In this document: piece after piece, positions 52,472-64,000 of the stretch
Numbering within the stretch: the first letter of the stretch is position 1
How the letters are laid out: each line of letters opens with the position of its first letter
NCBI GenBank assembly: GCA_030141605.1
Contig: JAQGDQ010002370.1
Location: 587,167 to 651,166 of the forward strand
Origin: Tubiluchus corallicola
Taxonomy: Eukaryota; Priapulida; Priapulimorpha; Priapulimorphida; Tubiluchidae
Direction of reading: 5' to 3'
Length of the DNA: 64,000 nucleotides
Notes under the pieces: model-generated
Databases searched by the model: none
Told to the model about the DNA's origin: nothing
What the model saw: the letters and a program-made list of their open reading frames with translations, nothing else
Position numbers and translations under genes: made by a program

Positions 52472-55400
52472 CTAGTAACCGTGGTGGTAGAGACGACGTG
52501 TAGTAGGCTGTTCCGTTGTTGTTGTTTCTTTGAAATAGTACCTGTAGTGTGCTGGGTACCTCGGTCGGCTAGGTTGTTCAGTTGTAGTTGGCTCAGGAGG
52601 CCTATAATAATAACGAAACGACGGTCTTTCGGTGGTAGTCAGTTCAGCAGGTTCATAAAATCGTCTGACGGTGGGCCTTCTGATTTCTTTGATATCGGCT
52701 GGTTCGTAATATTGACGATATGTTGGCTCTTCATGTCTGGGTTCATCAGTTATTCTGATAAAACGTCGAATGCTCGATTTCCTTGATGGTCGCTCGTTGC
52801 TTGGTCTGAAAAAGCGACGAATGCTTGATTTCTGAGTTTTCGCAGATTCAGATGCTCTGTAATAGCCACTGTGGCTTGGTGCTTCAGTTGTTGTTGACTC
52901 AGCAGGCCTGTAGACTCGACGAGGAATATAATGTTGTTGACGAGGCGTTTCAGTAGTTGCTGGCTCTTCCGAACGCACGTAATAATGACGAATCTCAGGT
53001 CTCTCAGTGGTAGTTGGTGCTTCAATTGGTAAGTACACTCGACGCCCGCTGGATTTTCTGTTATCATCTGAACCAGATCTCCTGCGAATTAGCGGATACT
53101 TTGGTACTTGAATGATGTCTTCATCGCGGCTATCATAACGGCGACGAAAGCTTATGGATTTTTCCTGCTCAGGGGTTGCATAATAACCCTGTGACTCAGG
53201 TTCTTCTTCAACCAATCTGTAATATCGACGTTCACCATCATGAGCTTGGCGTCGGCGTGTATTACTTCGGCGAGTTTCGTCCAATCTTGGTTTGATGTTC
53301 CTCAAGTAGTGCCTGTAGATTTCCTCACCACTTGGTTGCTCAGTAGTGGTTGGTTCTTCTTCTCTGTAGTAAAAGTAACCACGCTGTGGTGCTGCAGTTG
53401 TTGCTTCTTCTCTTCGAATGTAAACCCGACGTCTGCTTTCATAACTATTGCCATCTCCTTCATCTCCCCTAAAGTAAATGTACCGATCATCGCCGTCATC
53501 GCCATTATCAAGATATAATCTGTTACGTCTGCGAGTCACTCTGCTGTAGCCGTTATCGAGGTCACTGTGATCACCACTGTCACCATTCTCACTGCTACTG
53601 TGCCTACGAATGTAAATCCGACGTTTTGCTTCGTTATCATCATCATCATCTTCTTCATCATCGTCGCCATTATCATAGCCTCTTCGGATGTAGATTACAC
53701 GTCTTTGCGTTTGTTCATCGTTGTCGTCATCGTTATCGCCATCATCATCTTCAACATGGTGATCACCACTGTAGCCTCTTCGGATGTAGACTACACGCTT
53801 TTGTGTGCGTTCATCGTTGTCGTTATTGTCATCATTACCGTCATTGCCGTTGTTATGATAATACTGGCGTATCCGATCCTGTGACTTTTCTGATGATGTT
53901 CTAGAGCGGAGCACGTAACCCCGTTGCTCAGGAGCAGTTGTTGTGGTGCTGATGCTGGGACCGTAGTATCTGGTAAGCACTATTGATGTTTTATCATTAT
54001 CTTCCTCACCACTGCCGTTTTCATCACCATCGCCATGTTCGTAGTACCCAGCTACAAGAGTAGGCGTGTCAGGCGATGGTGTTGTTGTATATTCACCACG
54101 TGCGACTGAAAAACAAATAATAAATATTTAATTAGAATTATTCTTTTAATATGTTTTGTCATTACATAATTATTGAGCCGCTCTAATGAGTGGAACTTTC
54201 AGGTTTCTGCTTAATCGCTTAATGGACATTTAAGATTAACCAAAAAATTGGAATTTTTACGACATTTTTCTATAAAAATAAACAGTTTAAAGAACGGTCT
54301 AAAATGTATTTATAACATTAATTATAAGGAAGTAGTATGTGGTTGTGGTTGTGGTGCATGTGGTTACGTTTAAGTTAAAAATCGTACAAACTTGGTCAAA
54401 CTGTAATAAAAATTGGTTTATTAGCCCGTTGATGATTTTCTTCATGAAATACGGCATTTACCCACCAGTCTAGGAAAGGATCGACACAAAGTTCCGATCC
54501 TGTTAAAATATAGAGGCGAAGACGGTCTTCCAAACAAAATTCCCCTCAGCCATAGGCTTCTTTGCATCAGCAATTGGCCAGAAATGGCAACACTTCAGGG
54601 GTATACGTTCAACGTTTTATTTTTATTATGCCCCGCCTAGAAGTCATTTAGTCCTCAAAACTCGTTTGAGCTTGGTAAACAATATTAGCGCAAATTGCAA
54701 AGATAACCTAACTACATATTCAGTAAGCCTGTTAATTACAGCAGGTACAGCTTTTCCCTTAGTAAGAAGCTATTCATAAAATAAAAAAAAATGCAAAATT
54801 TTTCAGTGATCTCCTTTGAAGTTTACTCTGATATCTTTTTGAAATCGCCATTTGGTTATATTTAAACAAGAAAGTTTCATCCACGCGGAAATCTTAAAGT
54901 TAATTGGCGTTTTGGGAATCAAAAGCTTAATTTTTAATATATCTTTGCTAATCAGTTAATGCGTTAACCCATTCGCTCGCTCACTCACGCATTCACTCAC
55001 TCACTCACTCACTCACTCACTCACTCGATTGCTCACTCACTCACTCCCTCTCACTCACTCATTCACTCACTCACTCAATCACTCACTCACTCATTCATTC
55101 GCTCTCTCACTCACTCAGTCATTCATTCATTCATTCATTCACTCATTCACTCACTCACCCACTACTCACTCGTTCGTTCGTTCTTTGATTCATTCGTTTA
55201 TTCGTTCATTCATTCATTCAGTCGTTGGCTCGTTCGTGCATTCATTTACTCGTTCATTTTTCCATCCATTCATGCATCATTCACTCAACTATTTTTCATT
55301 CGATTAGCCACCAATCCATCTATTCATTTATTCATTGATTAGTTTATTTATATTACTCAGTCAGTTAATCAATACCGGGAAAGAATTAACCTATCCTATT

Positions 55401-57295
55401 ATAAAAAAGGAGAAGAAATTGCTTCTCGGCTAAATGATCGGAGTTATCTCCTATTCAGGAGGTTCGTGACATTAATAATTTTTATACCAGATTCTCTTTT
55501 CTAGTGTGATTATATTGTTTTTATTTTTGTGTAAAGTTGCTAGAAGTACTGAATGCACGTCTGCTACGAAAGAACAGTACGGTAACTGCCACACAATATT
55601 ACATTTAATAGTGTTAAAATCTTAGTTTGTTTAAAGTTAGAACATATGTCTAGCGATTAAGTCTAGAAATCTATATTCAGGTAAGTTAAAATAAGTCAAA
55701 TAATAGGCTAAATTCAGACGAAGCTAACTAATAAAAACATGCTAATTATTATGGTTATGTAAACAGGTTTACAGATCAAAAGAAAAACCGAGCATGATGT
55801 ACTATGAAAGGTACTTTCAAAAATTCCTGGAGTTTTAAACTGTCATTTACAGGAGATCTGAAATACAGAATATTTTTATTGATTAGGAAGTAATTTTGAC
55901 TAGCAGTTCGGTTACAAGCGAGCGAAAATGTCATCAATATTTAAATTATGCATTTCTAAATCATAAGCAAAGGATGCAAAGAATTTTTGATTTTATGTAA
56001 GGTTGTAGTGCATTTTATTTACAAACAGTATTTACTTTTTAATGAATAACACTGTGACAGAAAAGTAAAGGAGATAAAACGTTTTATACCAACGCATTTA
56101 CATGCTATTGATAAAATTTTAGATTTTCTTTTTCGGTAAATTTAATACAATACATAGAAATTTGACACTCGTAATTATACAGGTACAATTTTTAACTCAA
56201 CTGAAATTGTGTATAAGCCTATTTAAATATAAATACTGAGTATTTGCACTGAAATTAATGTATTGATAATAGTATAAAAGAACGAACGAACAATGATATG
56301 GATGAATTAACAAATGTACGTATTTAGCATAATATTAAAAGATGACTATTTTCTGAAAATTTATGATTCTTTTTAATTATAACTATTCCATTTCCATTGT
56401 GCTGGAGCAGCTGGCCACAAAACAAAGAACGTTGATGTGCCTTTTTTAATTGCGGGCGCATTTATTGAAATTACTTTTCCTTTTTCAATTTTTTTCAACA
56501 CGAGGTATAATTAAAGCGATGGAACATTTGGCCAGATGGAAAAATTAAATTTGTGTTTTACTTAGACGCGAATCTGTAAATAGTATATGAGTTTTTTTGT
56601 TTCTCTTTAGTCTCTATATCAATAGAACTTGACGGCAAATCCGCAATTCCTCGTACAACGTAATAATTAGATTAAACAGTATTAATATGTTGAGCAAGTA
56701 AACTGAAAATTACGTTCTTGAGCAATGTGAAGTTAGACAGCTGAGCAAAAACACGTCAAAATAAAAAGTGAACTTACGTAAATGTAACATAATAATTGTT
56801 AAAGTTGTAACACAATAAAGTTATATTAAAGTAAACTCTTGAATAATAACACTGTTACCTGTTATCTGAATAAGGAAAATAACAAGTGCAAGAATCATGA
56901 CTTATGAGTTTCTGGTCACTGTGTGTTGCCAAGTAAGCAAACACATTTTAATATCCCCCATACAACGAAATACCATGAAATTAACTTTAAAACGGAAGAA
57001 TTCTTCCACTGCATAGAAATGACTGAAAGTAGCTTAGCAACAAAGAGACAAAACAGTTCAAAAGGGAAGGTCTTTTTCTGGCTTTTATTGCTAACAACTC
57101 ACATAGCTAAAAAAGTTGTTAACTGCGATTCCGTAGTAGACATATTCTGAACAGCTTACCCCCCAAAAGTGATCTTATGCACAAAACTTTAACGATATAA
57201 GCGAAAATTTTAGTAAGTAATAACATACCATGAAGCTGGAACATAACCAAAACCAGTGCAACAGCTACCAATGTAGACTTCATGGTGACAGACAT
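52472..57295 (-). CDS. secreted Asp/Arg- and Thr/Tyr-rich repeat protein (two exons, about 566 aa)
   Basis: Exon 1 (57295-57229) encodes MSVTMKSTLVAVALVLVMFQ and ends in phase 1; translation could also start at the second Met, 57283. Exon 2 (54105-52472) follows a TTTTTCAG acceptor and begins VARGEYTTTPSPDTP. The first half alternates acidic runs of Asp/Asn/Glu with basic blocks such as RRVYIRRGY, four or more times. The second half has TTTERP.(F/I)R(Y/H)YYR and TTTEQPSRPRYP repeats like those of the neighbouring gene. There is almost no cysteine. Asp-rich blocks could bind calcium, and the dibasic sites could be cleaved by proprotein convertases; both are inference. The presence of a TATA box suggests strong, tissue-restricted expression. 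I do not recognise the family; a matrix, cuticle, tube or adhesive protein is the best guess. Confidence 0.78.
54960..55340 (+). repeat. degenerate (CTCA/TTCA)n tetranucleotide array
   Basis: Long array of TCAC units grading into ATTC and GTTC units inside the intron of the 52472-57295 gene. His/Ser/Leu frames over it are composition artefacts. Confidence 0.9.
56859..56898 (-). CDS. candidate alternative signal-peptide exon
   Basis: On the minus strand ATG at 56898 gives MILALVIFLIQIT followed by one base and a GTAACA donor, so it is phase 1 like the exon at 57295-57229. It could splice to the 54105 acceptor and replace the signal peptide, giving MILALVIFLIQITVARGEY. It could also be the leftover first exon of a lost paralogue. 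No promoter element was found directly upstream. The evidence is an open hydrophobic start plus a matching donor phase. Confidence 0.4.
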
Positions 57296-57349
57296 GTGAA
57301 CAACGATTCTCTTCCTTGGCTACAATGAGACGATACTCGAAGACCTGCC

Positions 57350-57357
57350 TCTTATAA
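57350..57357 (-). promoter_or_regulatory. TATA box of the Asp/Arg/Tyr-rich gene
   Basis: GTTATAAG on the minus strand, 55 bases before the first ATG at 57295, which leaves room for a start site about 30 bases downstream and a short 5' UTR. Confidence 0.55.
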
Positions 57358-57884
57358 CTCTCCTGATTTGTTGTTTACTAATCAAAATACCTTATTCCAA
57401 AAGAATACTCAAGCACCTAACCCGTCCGGTTTTGATGGGTGGACTTTGTTAAAGGATGAGCCAGTTTACAACCTCTTTTGTTTTGAGGCAGTCTCACGAA
57501 TATTTCTCATTACCTGAAGAATTTAATTAAGGCACTTCGCTTTCAGGTGCTGCGAAATATCTGTGCTCACCAGGTCTAAGCCCAGATTAGTTTTATAACG
57601 TTTGGGATTGCGCTGAGGGAAGAGACAATAGCTCCAGATGGACGCTGCATTAAAAGTCTGGTTTGACAAAACAAAGCTGCCGACGTTAACAGCACAATTC
57701 CTTTTTAGAAAGCCGCAGAGGTGGTCTTCTTTATGATACGCATTGTGTTCAGTGATTTCTTGTTTCCATTTTATAGCCGTTTAATCCATTTGTTTGTCGG
57801 CTCTCTTCATCACTCTTGATATATAGTTATCAACGCTTTCAAAAAATTTTGGTTTATATTAGATCACAGCCCCATATGGTGTGC

Positions 57885-58865
57885 GGTAAAAATGGCACAG
57901 GAAAAAACTGGTACAGGAAAAATGGCACACGAAAAAATGGTACAAATGGAAAAGTAGGAAAAATGGCACATATATTATTTTGATGCAGTTAATTTTTATA
58001 ATAAAACTAGAATGGGCTCAATATGAAGCAGATTTCAGTTAAAGCCAAACAATCCTAAACTTGTTCGTTCGTCTGATTCTTTATTTGAAAAACTTAACAG
58101 AAAGATAAACAACAAACGTACAAAAATGTGCCTGTATTGGTATAATAATAAAGAGTATAGAATAGCGAAATATTTGTTCATTGAATAGATTTATAATCAA
58201 TAATGCACGAATGTTCCACATAGTGCTTATCTACCTTTAATCTGACGATTTTAATAAATTGAAGAATATATACCTACAAGTCTCCTTATTAGGATATACA
58301 AATTAATAAAAAAAGTTAGGTGGAGGTAACAAAAAAGAAGTACTAAACACTCCCTCTGAGATCTTCTCGAAGTACTTTACGGATGTTTTTTGTTTGTTCG
58401 TAGTATTCGATTAAGTTTTGCCTGAAAAGTACCGGCTAAAAGACTCTCATTTTGGTACCCTAAGCCCACCTTTCTTAACAAAGTTTCTTGGAAATCTGTT
58501 AGATAGTTTTTGCGTAATAGACTTACTGCCATAACAGACAAAAACAACCAAACAAACTGTGTTCAAGCATAGCTTCAAGCCTGGCAAAGGTAAAACCAGC
58601 TAAAATAATTATCTCCCCACTCTAACTATAACCCTAAACACATATTTTACTAAGTGCGCATTTTTTTGTTTGCCGTTTTTACCTTTGCCATTTTTACCCA
58701 CTTTTCCATCCATTTGTGCCATTTTTTCCTGTGCCATATTTTCCTATGCCATTTCTTCCTGTGCCATTTTTACCTGTGCCATTTTTGTATATTTTTTCAT
58801 TTGTTTCATTTTTGTTATGCCATTTTTACAAGCCATTTTTCCTGTGCCATTTTTATTTGTAATCA
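57885..58865. mobile_element. foldback-type element with minisatellite arms
   Basis: The left arm (57885-57968) is several imperfect copies of AAAAATGGCACAGG. The right arm (about 58665-58860) is many copies of the reverse complement, CCTGTGCCATTTTT. About 0.7 kb of unrelated AT-rich DNA lies between. Inverted arms made of short tandem repeats are the hallmark of Foldback-type elements; no transposase is visible in the centre. The exact ends and target duplication were not resolved. Confidence 0.6.
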
Positions 58866-60580
58866 CCTCATATATGCCGCTAAAATACCATTTAAATATA
58901 AAAATTAAAACATGGTATTTGCGTAAATACGTATTGTGTTTTCAAGTATCTGCGCGATACGTGTGCCCAATGTTCCTGATTGGTTTGGGATTGGTCTGGG
59001 ATAAATTAGTATAATTACAGATTTATATAAAATAACTGGTCTTTAACAGATGATCTATTTAAAAAATATATAAATTGCTTATATTCCACTTTAGTACCTG
59101 TATTTTGGTAGTTCACGAATTGGTGTTTCTTAGTGTAAGTTTATATTATTTACACAACATTGTAGTGTGCTGAAACAAACTTTAATGGAATAAAGTACTG
59201 TATTAAAATACTAAAAGATAATTAAGAGTAAGTAAAATGGGGTTAATTGAGGCAGCAAGATTACTTGAGGCAAAATTGGGGGCAAGGTTTATAAGCCACT
59301 GCCGACTTTTATTCTTTTATTTTTTTCAAAGCAATTACAATTGCAAATAATTTACATAGCATGTCATTCATTATCCCCACTGTCTCACGTAACCCATGCT
59401 AAAAATGACCCATTTAATATAATGTTAACACTGTGAAGATGATTGAAAGACATCATTATTAAAACAAATCTAATATAATCAATATACAAAACGTGGGCAG
59501 AATTTTATCTTGTCATTTCCGATTAAAAAATTTTGGAACGACCTTCCAGTTTATCCTAAATGATAACATGAATATCTGCAATCATGAAATTTGAATGAAA
59601 TTTATTTGGTTACAACATAAGATGTCACGACAAAATCAATATTAGACCAGTTCTCACGCTCATTACTTGAGGTACCAATGTTCACTGTTGTGTTTAAGGA
59701 TAAGTATTTTCTTCAGCTTTAAAGAACTTGCCTCAAACAGCATTAAAACACGCGTTTCATTCAAAGGAAAATCCCGTCACGCGATATGCTGCTTTCTTAC
59801 TGATTTGGTTCATTCATAAAAACATATAGCCTAACCTTGGATGGACTGACAAATGTTGCAGTGTAATTTACGGCCACAATGGAACTCGCAAAAGGGAAAC
59901 TGGGAAGCTCAGTTTTTCAAGACTTACGGGAAGGCAGATATTAAGCGTTAGAATCAACCTGTCATTATGGCCCACCGTTCAACATAGATTCGAAGGTTTG
60001 TACATTTATGCGAATTTTACGAATAGGGTCTGTCCATGAAGCAGGAATTCCACTAGACTAACGTCCGAGCACTCACATTGGATTCCCCGGCAATGGGATG
60101 CAACTAAAATTCCGTTCATAATTGAGGCAAGTATACAGGCAAGTAAGAAAGCAGGCAACTTCTAAATTAAAATTAACCTTAATTTTATAAAACAAAAAGC
60201 GGTTTCAAATTTTTAAAACATTATCTTAAGGTTATCGTAACGATATGCGCATTTCCGCACAAAAAATCAACACATGATAATAAAAGCGAAGTCGTGTTGC
60301 TTGCAGCAACACACATGCACACACCCTACCGTTACTTCATAAATCAACATTCAAACTGGAAATTACTATAATTAATCGCGTTTGATCCATTCTAAGATGG
60401 CAACAAAGATGCTTAATCAAACGAGTAAAGTTAAGAAAACTTCGACGACCTTCACATCACAGATGAACTATGTAACGTAATTTTTTGTAATTAACCGTGG
60501 TCCGGTTTTCTCGTGACTGACTGTCATATTTGAAAAATAAAGTCTGTTTGTAAAGCCGAGTGAATCCAAGAGAAAACTTA
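58866..60580. other. intergenic DNA upstream of the last complete secreted-protein gene
   Basis: No exon or clear repeat recognised over about 1.7 kb, apart from imperfect GGCAAG and GAGGCA blocks near 59245-59290 and 60120-60160. Confidence 0.4.
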
Positions 60581-60588
60581 TATATAAG
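60581..60588 (+). promoter_or_regulatory. TATA box
   Basis: TATATAAG at 60581-60588, 92 bases before the ATG at 60673, consistent with a start site near 60612 and a 5' UTR of about 60 bases. Confidence 0.65.
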
Positions 60589-60672
60589 CAACATTGTACA
60601 AGAACAAGCAGCCATAATTAATCAATCTATAACCAAACTTGGTCTTGTTTTCTTATTGCTCGACAGTACAAG

Positions 60673-63107
60673 ATGAAGGTATTCGTATTTTTCCTCTGCA
60701 TTACAGTAAGTAGACATATAAATTACAATAGTATAGTAACTAGTTATTTTCGTATATTGTAAAAAAGTTCGTAAGTATTAACATTACAGTTGGTTAGAGC
60801 ACAGCGCACATATGGGGTTCGGTATTTCTTGTGTGAAAATGGTTTTATTTTAAATTGACCAATTGAGTAAATGCATTTAATCATTGCTTTTCCAATATAT
60901 ACTACTTTATTGTGCCTAATGCAATTTAAGGTCAGGGAAATAACTGCAAGACAAAAGTTGAGCGACACCAAGCATTGTCAGAAAAAGTGACCTCCAGGAG
61001 TACTTCGCGGGGCTGGGGTTCGCTGCTATTTACGTATTTCAGGAAGAGTGTATGTTTGCATCCAGACATGGCTAAGACACCTCTGTCGGTTCCGTCTCTC
61101 ATGTTAGACGTGATAATGAGCTGGGTTCCAGTCACACCACAACCTCGTTCATTAAATAGGCATCCTGTCACTGAGTGCTGAATTACACAAAAAGTTATTT
61201 TTATGTCTTATACGTTTATTGTTTACACAATAATATGGAAAAAATACAGACTGATTTCATGATTTGTAATAAGTAAATATGCGACAAATTTTTACACAGT
61301 TGTTTTTCTTTTCTCACTGAAATTATAATTCGTTGATGAGAGTCGTTTGTTGCCTGTTTGTTCTTTCTATTTTTCACGTGTTTTACAACACCTAGAAAAA
61401 ACTGTGTGCAATTAATCAAACAATTATGCAAACTGCAAGCTCTGTTAAACTCTGCTGTTTCGGACTTCAGGTCACCTTTGCTTATTCCTATGGCGGGCGA
61501 CGAAATAGCCACGACGACAAAGGCGTTTACGCTTGGAATACGTCGACGTCAAGCAATGGGGTCACTCATTTGAAACAGTTCCAGGTATCACCCAGCCAGA
61601 AGTCCAGTAGTACACCATATAAGACATTTGGAAGCCGTGGGCAGCAGCAAAAATCAAATGCTTTTGATGATAACGGGCTGCCCACTAGAGTCCTGGAGCA
61701 TCCCACTGCGCAGTTCCGGTCAGACATCATCCAAGGACAGCTTGCGGATGACGACGAATCATTTAACCTTTATAAAAGAAAACTGTATTACGATATTCCC
61801 AAGGATGAGAAATTCGGATCAAAAGAAGCAGCCATGGCTTACCTGAATGCTGACAAGGACATTCGACAAGATGTCTACCTACGCAAAGCAAGACTGGACA
61901 AATATCAAGGTCCCTTGTGGCGTCATTACCAGAGAAGCGACCTCTATGAGAACAATCCAGAAAGTCGATATTATGGGAATGCCGAGATTGGTAACCATAT
62001 CACTGACTTATCCGGTAGTGGAACGGGAAAGTAAGTACTGTGTTTACTATTTACAATGGGTTGTCATTCTTTAGGGAAGAAATTTGTAATTGTAATGTTT
62101 TGGCGATTTTGTTCACAATCCACTACAGGGAGCAGTTTGCGAATGCATTGTGTCTTTCTGGAAAGCTTACAGTGACTCCAATAATCTCTAAACTAATACG
62201 TCCTTTTACTGTTAAGAATGTATGCTGGGCATAAAGTTTATATGCTTGACGAACCGATTTAAATGAGCATTGCACTTTGTAGTAAAAACAAATGTATCAA
62301 ACATTACATAAACACTTCTTATATTCTGTTTGAAGCTCGTTAACTATATTTTTTATGGTTTAAGCACGGTAACACATCAACTGAGTGTATTCGTTCACCA
62401 CGTAAGTCACCATTTCGTATTTATTTACTGACTGTCAGTTGATTAACTATCAGCTTCACGGCCGCTAAGCTGCTGTTTTGCTGAAACGTTAATTACATTA
62501 CTTTAGCGGCTAAACAACAGGTAGTCATTTTATTGGCCCTGGCTCATCAGTTACTTTGACTAATTACCAACAATCAAACCGTACTCAATGATAACAATTT
62601 TATTGGGTATGCTAATAATTATGTTGAGTAACTTGATCCATTGCCAAGTAGAAGCAGAGATATAGATGCTGGTACTATTTAGTCAAGCGTATTCAGCATG
62701 ATTTGCACTTCATTTTCTTTGTTTGTTGGTTTATCTGTTTGCATTTGTTTGTTCATCCTTCGTGTGCTGCTTACAACTTTAGTGCTTTGCTAACTTATGT
62801 TACATGTTTTACCTTTATTTTCAGTTACCGTAGGCAGTTGAGTTTTCAAAACGGAGAAGAAAATGGAAGCTACGTGAGAGCGATTGATTACAGAAGCAGA
62901 CCAGAGTTTGATGACAAAGATGACGGGGAGATCCTTCCGGATCGCAGCTTTTTCACTAATTACGGCCGTTTTGGTTCAGCGCGTGGAACAAAAACGCATT
63001 CCAGTCAGGCAAAAAAGATAACTTTTGGACTTCCCCATTATGGATCTCTTTCTGATGTGCGTCCAACTGCGAAACGATATACGAAAACTTATTCTAGAAG
63101 ATATTAA
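60673..63107 (+). CDS. secreted cysteine-free protein with a C-terminal FFTN.GRF motif (three exons, about 291 aa)
   Basis: Exons 60673-60705, 61471-62030 and 62825-63107; phases 0 and 2. The first exon plus the start of the second give MKVFVFFLCITVTFAYS, a signal peptide split by an intron. The mature chain is hydrophilic, has no cysteine, and holds several dibasic sites (GGRRNS, YKRKLY, YRRQ, AKRY). The middle section (GSKEAAMAYLNADKDI, DVYLRKARLDKYQGPLW) looks helical and charged. The last exon has the motif DYRSRPEFDDKDDGEILPDR followed by FFTNYGRF, repeated in the convergent gene at 63741-64000. I do not recognise a family. It could be a matrix protein or a processed precursor. Promoter TATA box at 60581 and polyadenylation signal at 63462. 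Confidence 0.8.
60932..61171 (-). other. 79-codon antisense frame in intron 1, GC-rich
   Basis: This stretch of the intron is much richer in GC than its flanks. On the minus strand it reads with coding-like composition, for example GCGVTGTQLIITSNMRDG and PREVLLEVTFSDNAWC, with four cysteines. A good acceptor-like TTTTTGTGTAATTCAG lies just upstream on that strand, but no matching exon was found. It may be a remnant exon or captured fragment. No family is recognised. Confidence 0.25.
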
Positions 63108-63461
63108 CATGTTTCTTAATTCTCGTTATACTACAAAAACATTTCTTAAAGCGACAGTCACTTGTGCTAGACTGCTAGTACAGATAGAAGTATATGTATC
63201 ATTATTAATATTTTTAGTATAGTTGTTTGTAGCATAGTGAACTTGACGCATTCACTCTAAATTGTGTTGTGGTGTAATGACGTATTGCAAAAAATTTTGA
63301 ATTTTTTTAAAAAAAGCTCCGTGCGTTGCATAAGAAGCTATGGTGCTACAGTAATAGAGTGTACAAAAAACAATATTTATAAGCATAAGTGGTACTTAGA
63401 TTTATTGATTTTACCTGGTTAAGTAAATTACTCTTATTTATAAACTTATATAATATTACAT

Positions 63462-63467
63462 AATAAA
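63462..63467 (+). promoter_or_regulatory. polyadenylation signal
   Basis: AATAAA about 355 bases after the stop codon of the 60673-63107 gene. A minus-strand AATAAA (TTTATT near 63397) could serve the convergent gene, in which case the two 3' UTRs overlap. Confidence 0.5.
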
Positions 63468-63740
63468 GTGAGCATAGTTTTCACTGATATTTGCTGAATG
63501 TAAATTGGCAATTGAGTTTGCTAACATTTTTAAAACAAGAATTTTAACTAAAACATTCTCTGAAAACTCTAATAACACACAAGGCTTAACGGTAAGCAAA
63601 TTACCATACAAATTATTCTTCATACTGTAAAAAACGAATTACTAATAAAAATGTGGAACTATATGAATTTTTCCTGAGAATAGAAAAGTGCTGAACAATA
63701 AAATACGTGCCCTGGTTTGTCTTTCATAATCACACAGCAT

Positions 63741-64000
63741 TTAAATAATATTAGGCGAGCCCAACCGTCTCTCTAATGCCCCAACTCTCTTCAAGTTGCC
63801 AAGATTGGGGATGCCAAATCTGTTAGAGTTGGCAGCAATTTCGGCGGCTTCCGCTTGTTCCTCCTCAGTTGGGAAGCGTCCTCTATTTGTGAAGAACAAC
63901 CGACCAGGAAGGGAAGAGCCATCGTCGTTCTCGTCGAAGCCAGGTCTGTATCTGTAGTCGAGAACTCTGTTGTATTTGCCCGATTCTGGTCCAAGAATAT
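63741..64000 (-). CDS. paralogue of the FFTN.GRF secreted protein, last exon, cut by the window end
   Basis: The minus-strand frame reads ILGPESGKYNRVLDYRYRPG, then FDENDDGSSLPGRLFFTNRG and RFPTEEEQAEAAEIAANSNR, and ends LERRLGSPNII at a TAA (63741-63743). It aligns with the last exon of the gene at 60673-63107: DYR.RP.FD..DDG..LP.R.FFTN.GRF, then a FG(I/L)P..G.L block. The two genes converge tail to tail about 630 bp apart. The tail is shorter and more acidic than in the neighbour. The 5' part, including any signal peptide, lies beyond the window. Confidence 0.75.
   Translation of the reverse strand, partial: ILGPESGKYNRVLDYRYRPGFDENDDGSSLPGRLFFTNRGRFPTEEEQAEAAEIAANSNRFGIPNLGNLKRVGALERRLGSPNII

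Noticed and set aside
53240-53904. Antisense frames across the Asp/Arg-rich exon
   Set aside because: They are shadows of the biased codon composition of the minus-strand gene and have no start context or exons of their own.

Overview
This is a window of AT-rich animal nuclear DNA. The genes have many short exons with GT-AG introns of 0.3-3 kb. There are AATAAA polyadenylation signals, TATA boxes, long microsatellites and a dense layer of broken transposons; nothing looks bacterial. The mix of a tan/C45 gene pair, a Ty3/gypsy remnant with integrase upstream of reverse transcriptase (a domain order first reported from deuterostomes), tandem Helitrons and pogo/Tigger elements suggests a marine invertebrate. 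I cannot name the phylum. All gene models below were assembled by hand from splice signals and reading phase and have no transcript support.

Layout. 1.2-13 kb (+): a nine-exon gene for a C45 (tan / isopenicillin-N-acyltransferase-like) Ntn-hydrolase whose last exon is tandemly duplicated. 14.5-18.4 kb: a head-to-tail array of five Helitron-like units, abutting a frameshifted gypsy remnant. 19-29.6 kb: no host gene, but a large inverted-repeat element, a small palindromic MITE, LINE 3' ends (one turned into an 11-monomer zinc-knuckle minisatellite with a 312-bp higher-order period), a G-rich minisatellite and an uninterrupted AC tract of about 564 bp. 31.1-36.75 kb (+): a second C45 gene with matching exon phases. 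37.1-44.6 kb (-): a seven-exon MAGE-domain gene, NSE3/NSMCE3, convergent with the second C45 gene and carrying a pogo-like element in an intron.

47-64 kb is a cluster of genes for predicted secreted proteins. Two neighbouring minus-strand genes encode Thr/Tyr-rich repeat proteins (597 and 566 aa), each with a short signal-peptide exon and a phase-1 intron. They are followed by two convergent paralogues (one complete, one cut by the window end) for cysteine-free secreted proteins sharing a DYR.RP.FD..DDG..LP.R.FFTN.GRF motif. The composition and TATA-box promoters of this cluster suggest extracellular matrix or secreted structural material; that role is inference.

The C45 enzymes probably act on small amide or amine-conjugate substrates, and NSE3 belongs to the SMC5/6 genome-maintenance complex. 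I see no functional link between these and the secreted cluster beyond proximity. The most unusual items are the duplicated terminal exon, the zinc-knuckle higher-order repeat, the joined Helitron units, the dispersed inverted repeat whose arms carry a conserved short reading frame, and the secreted-protein cluster.
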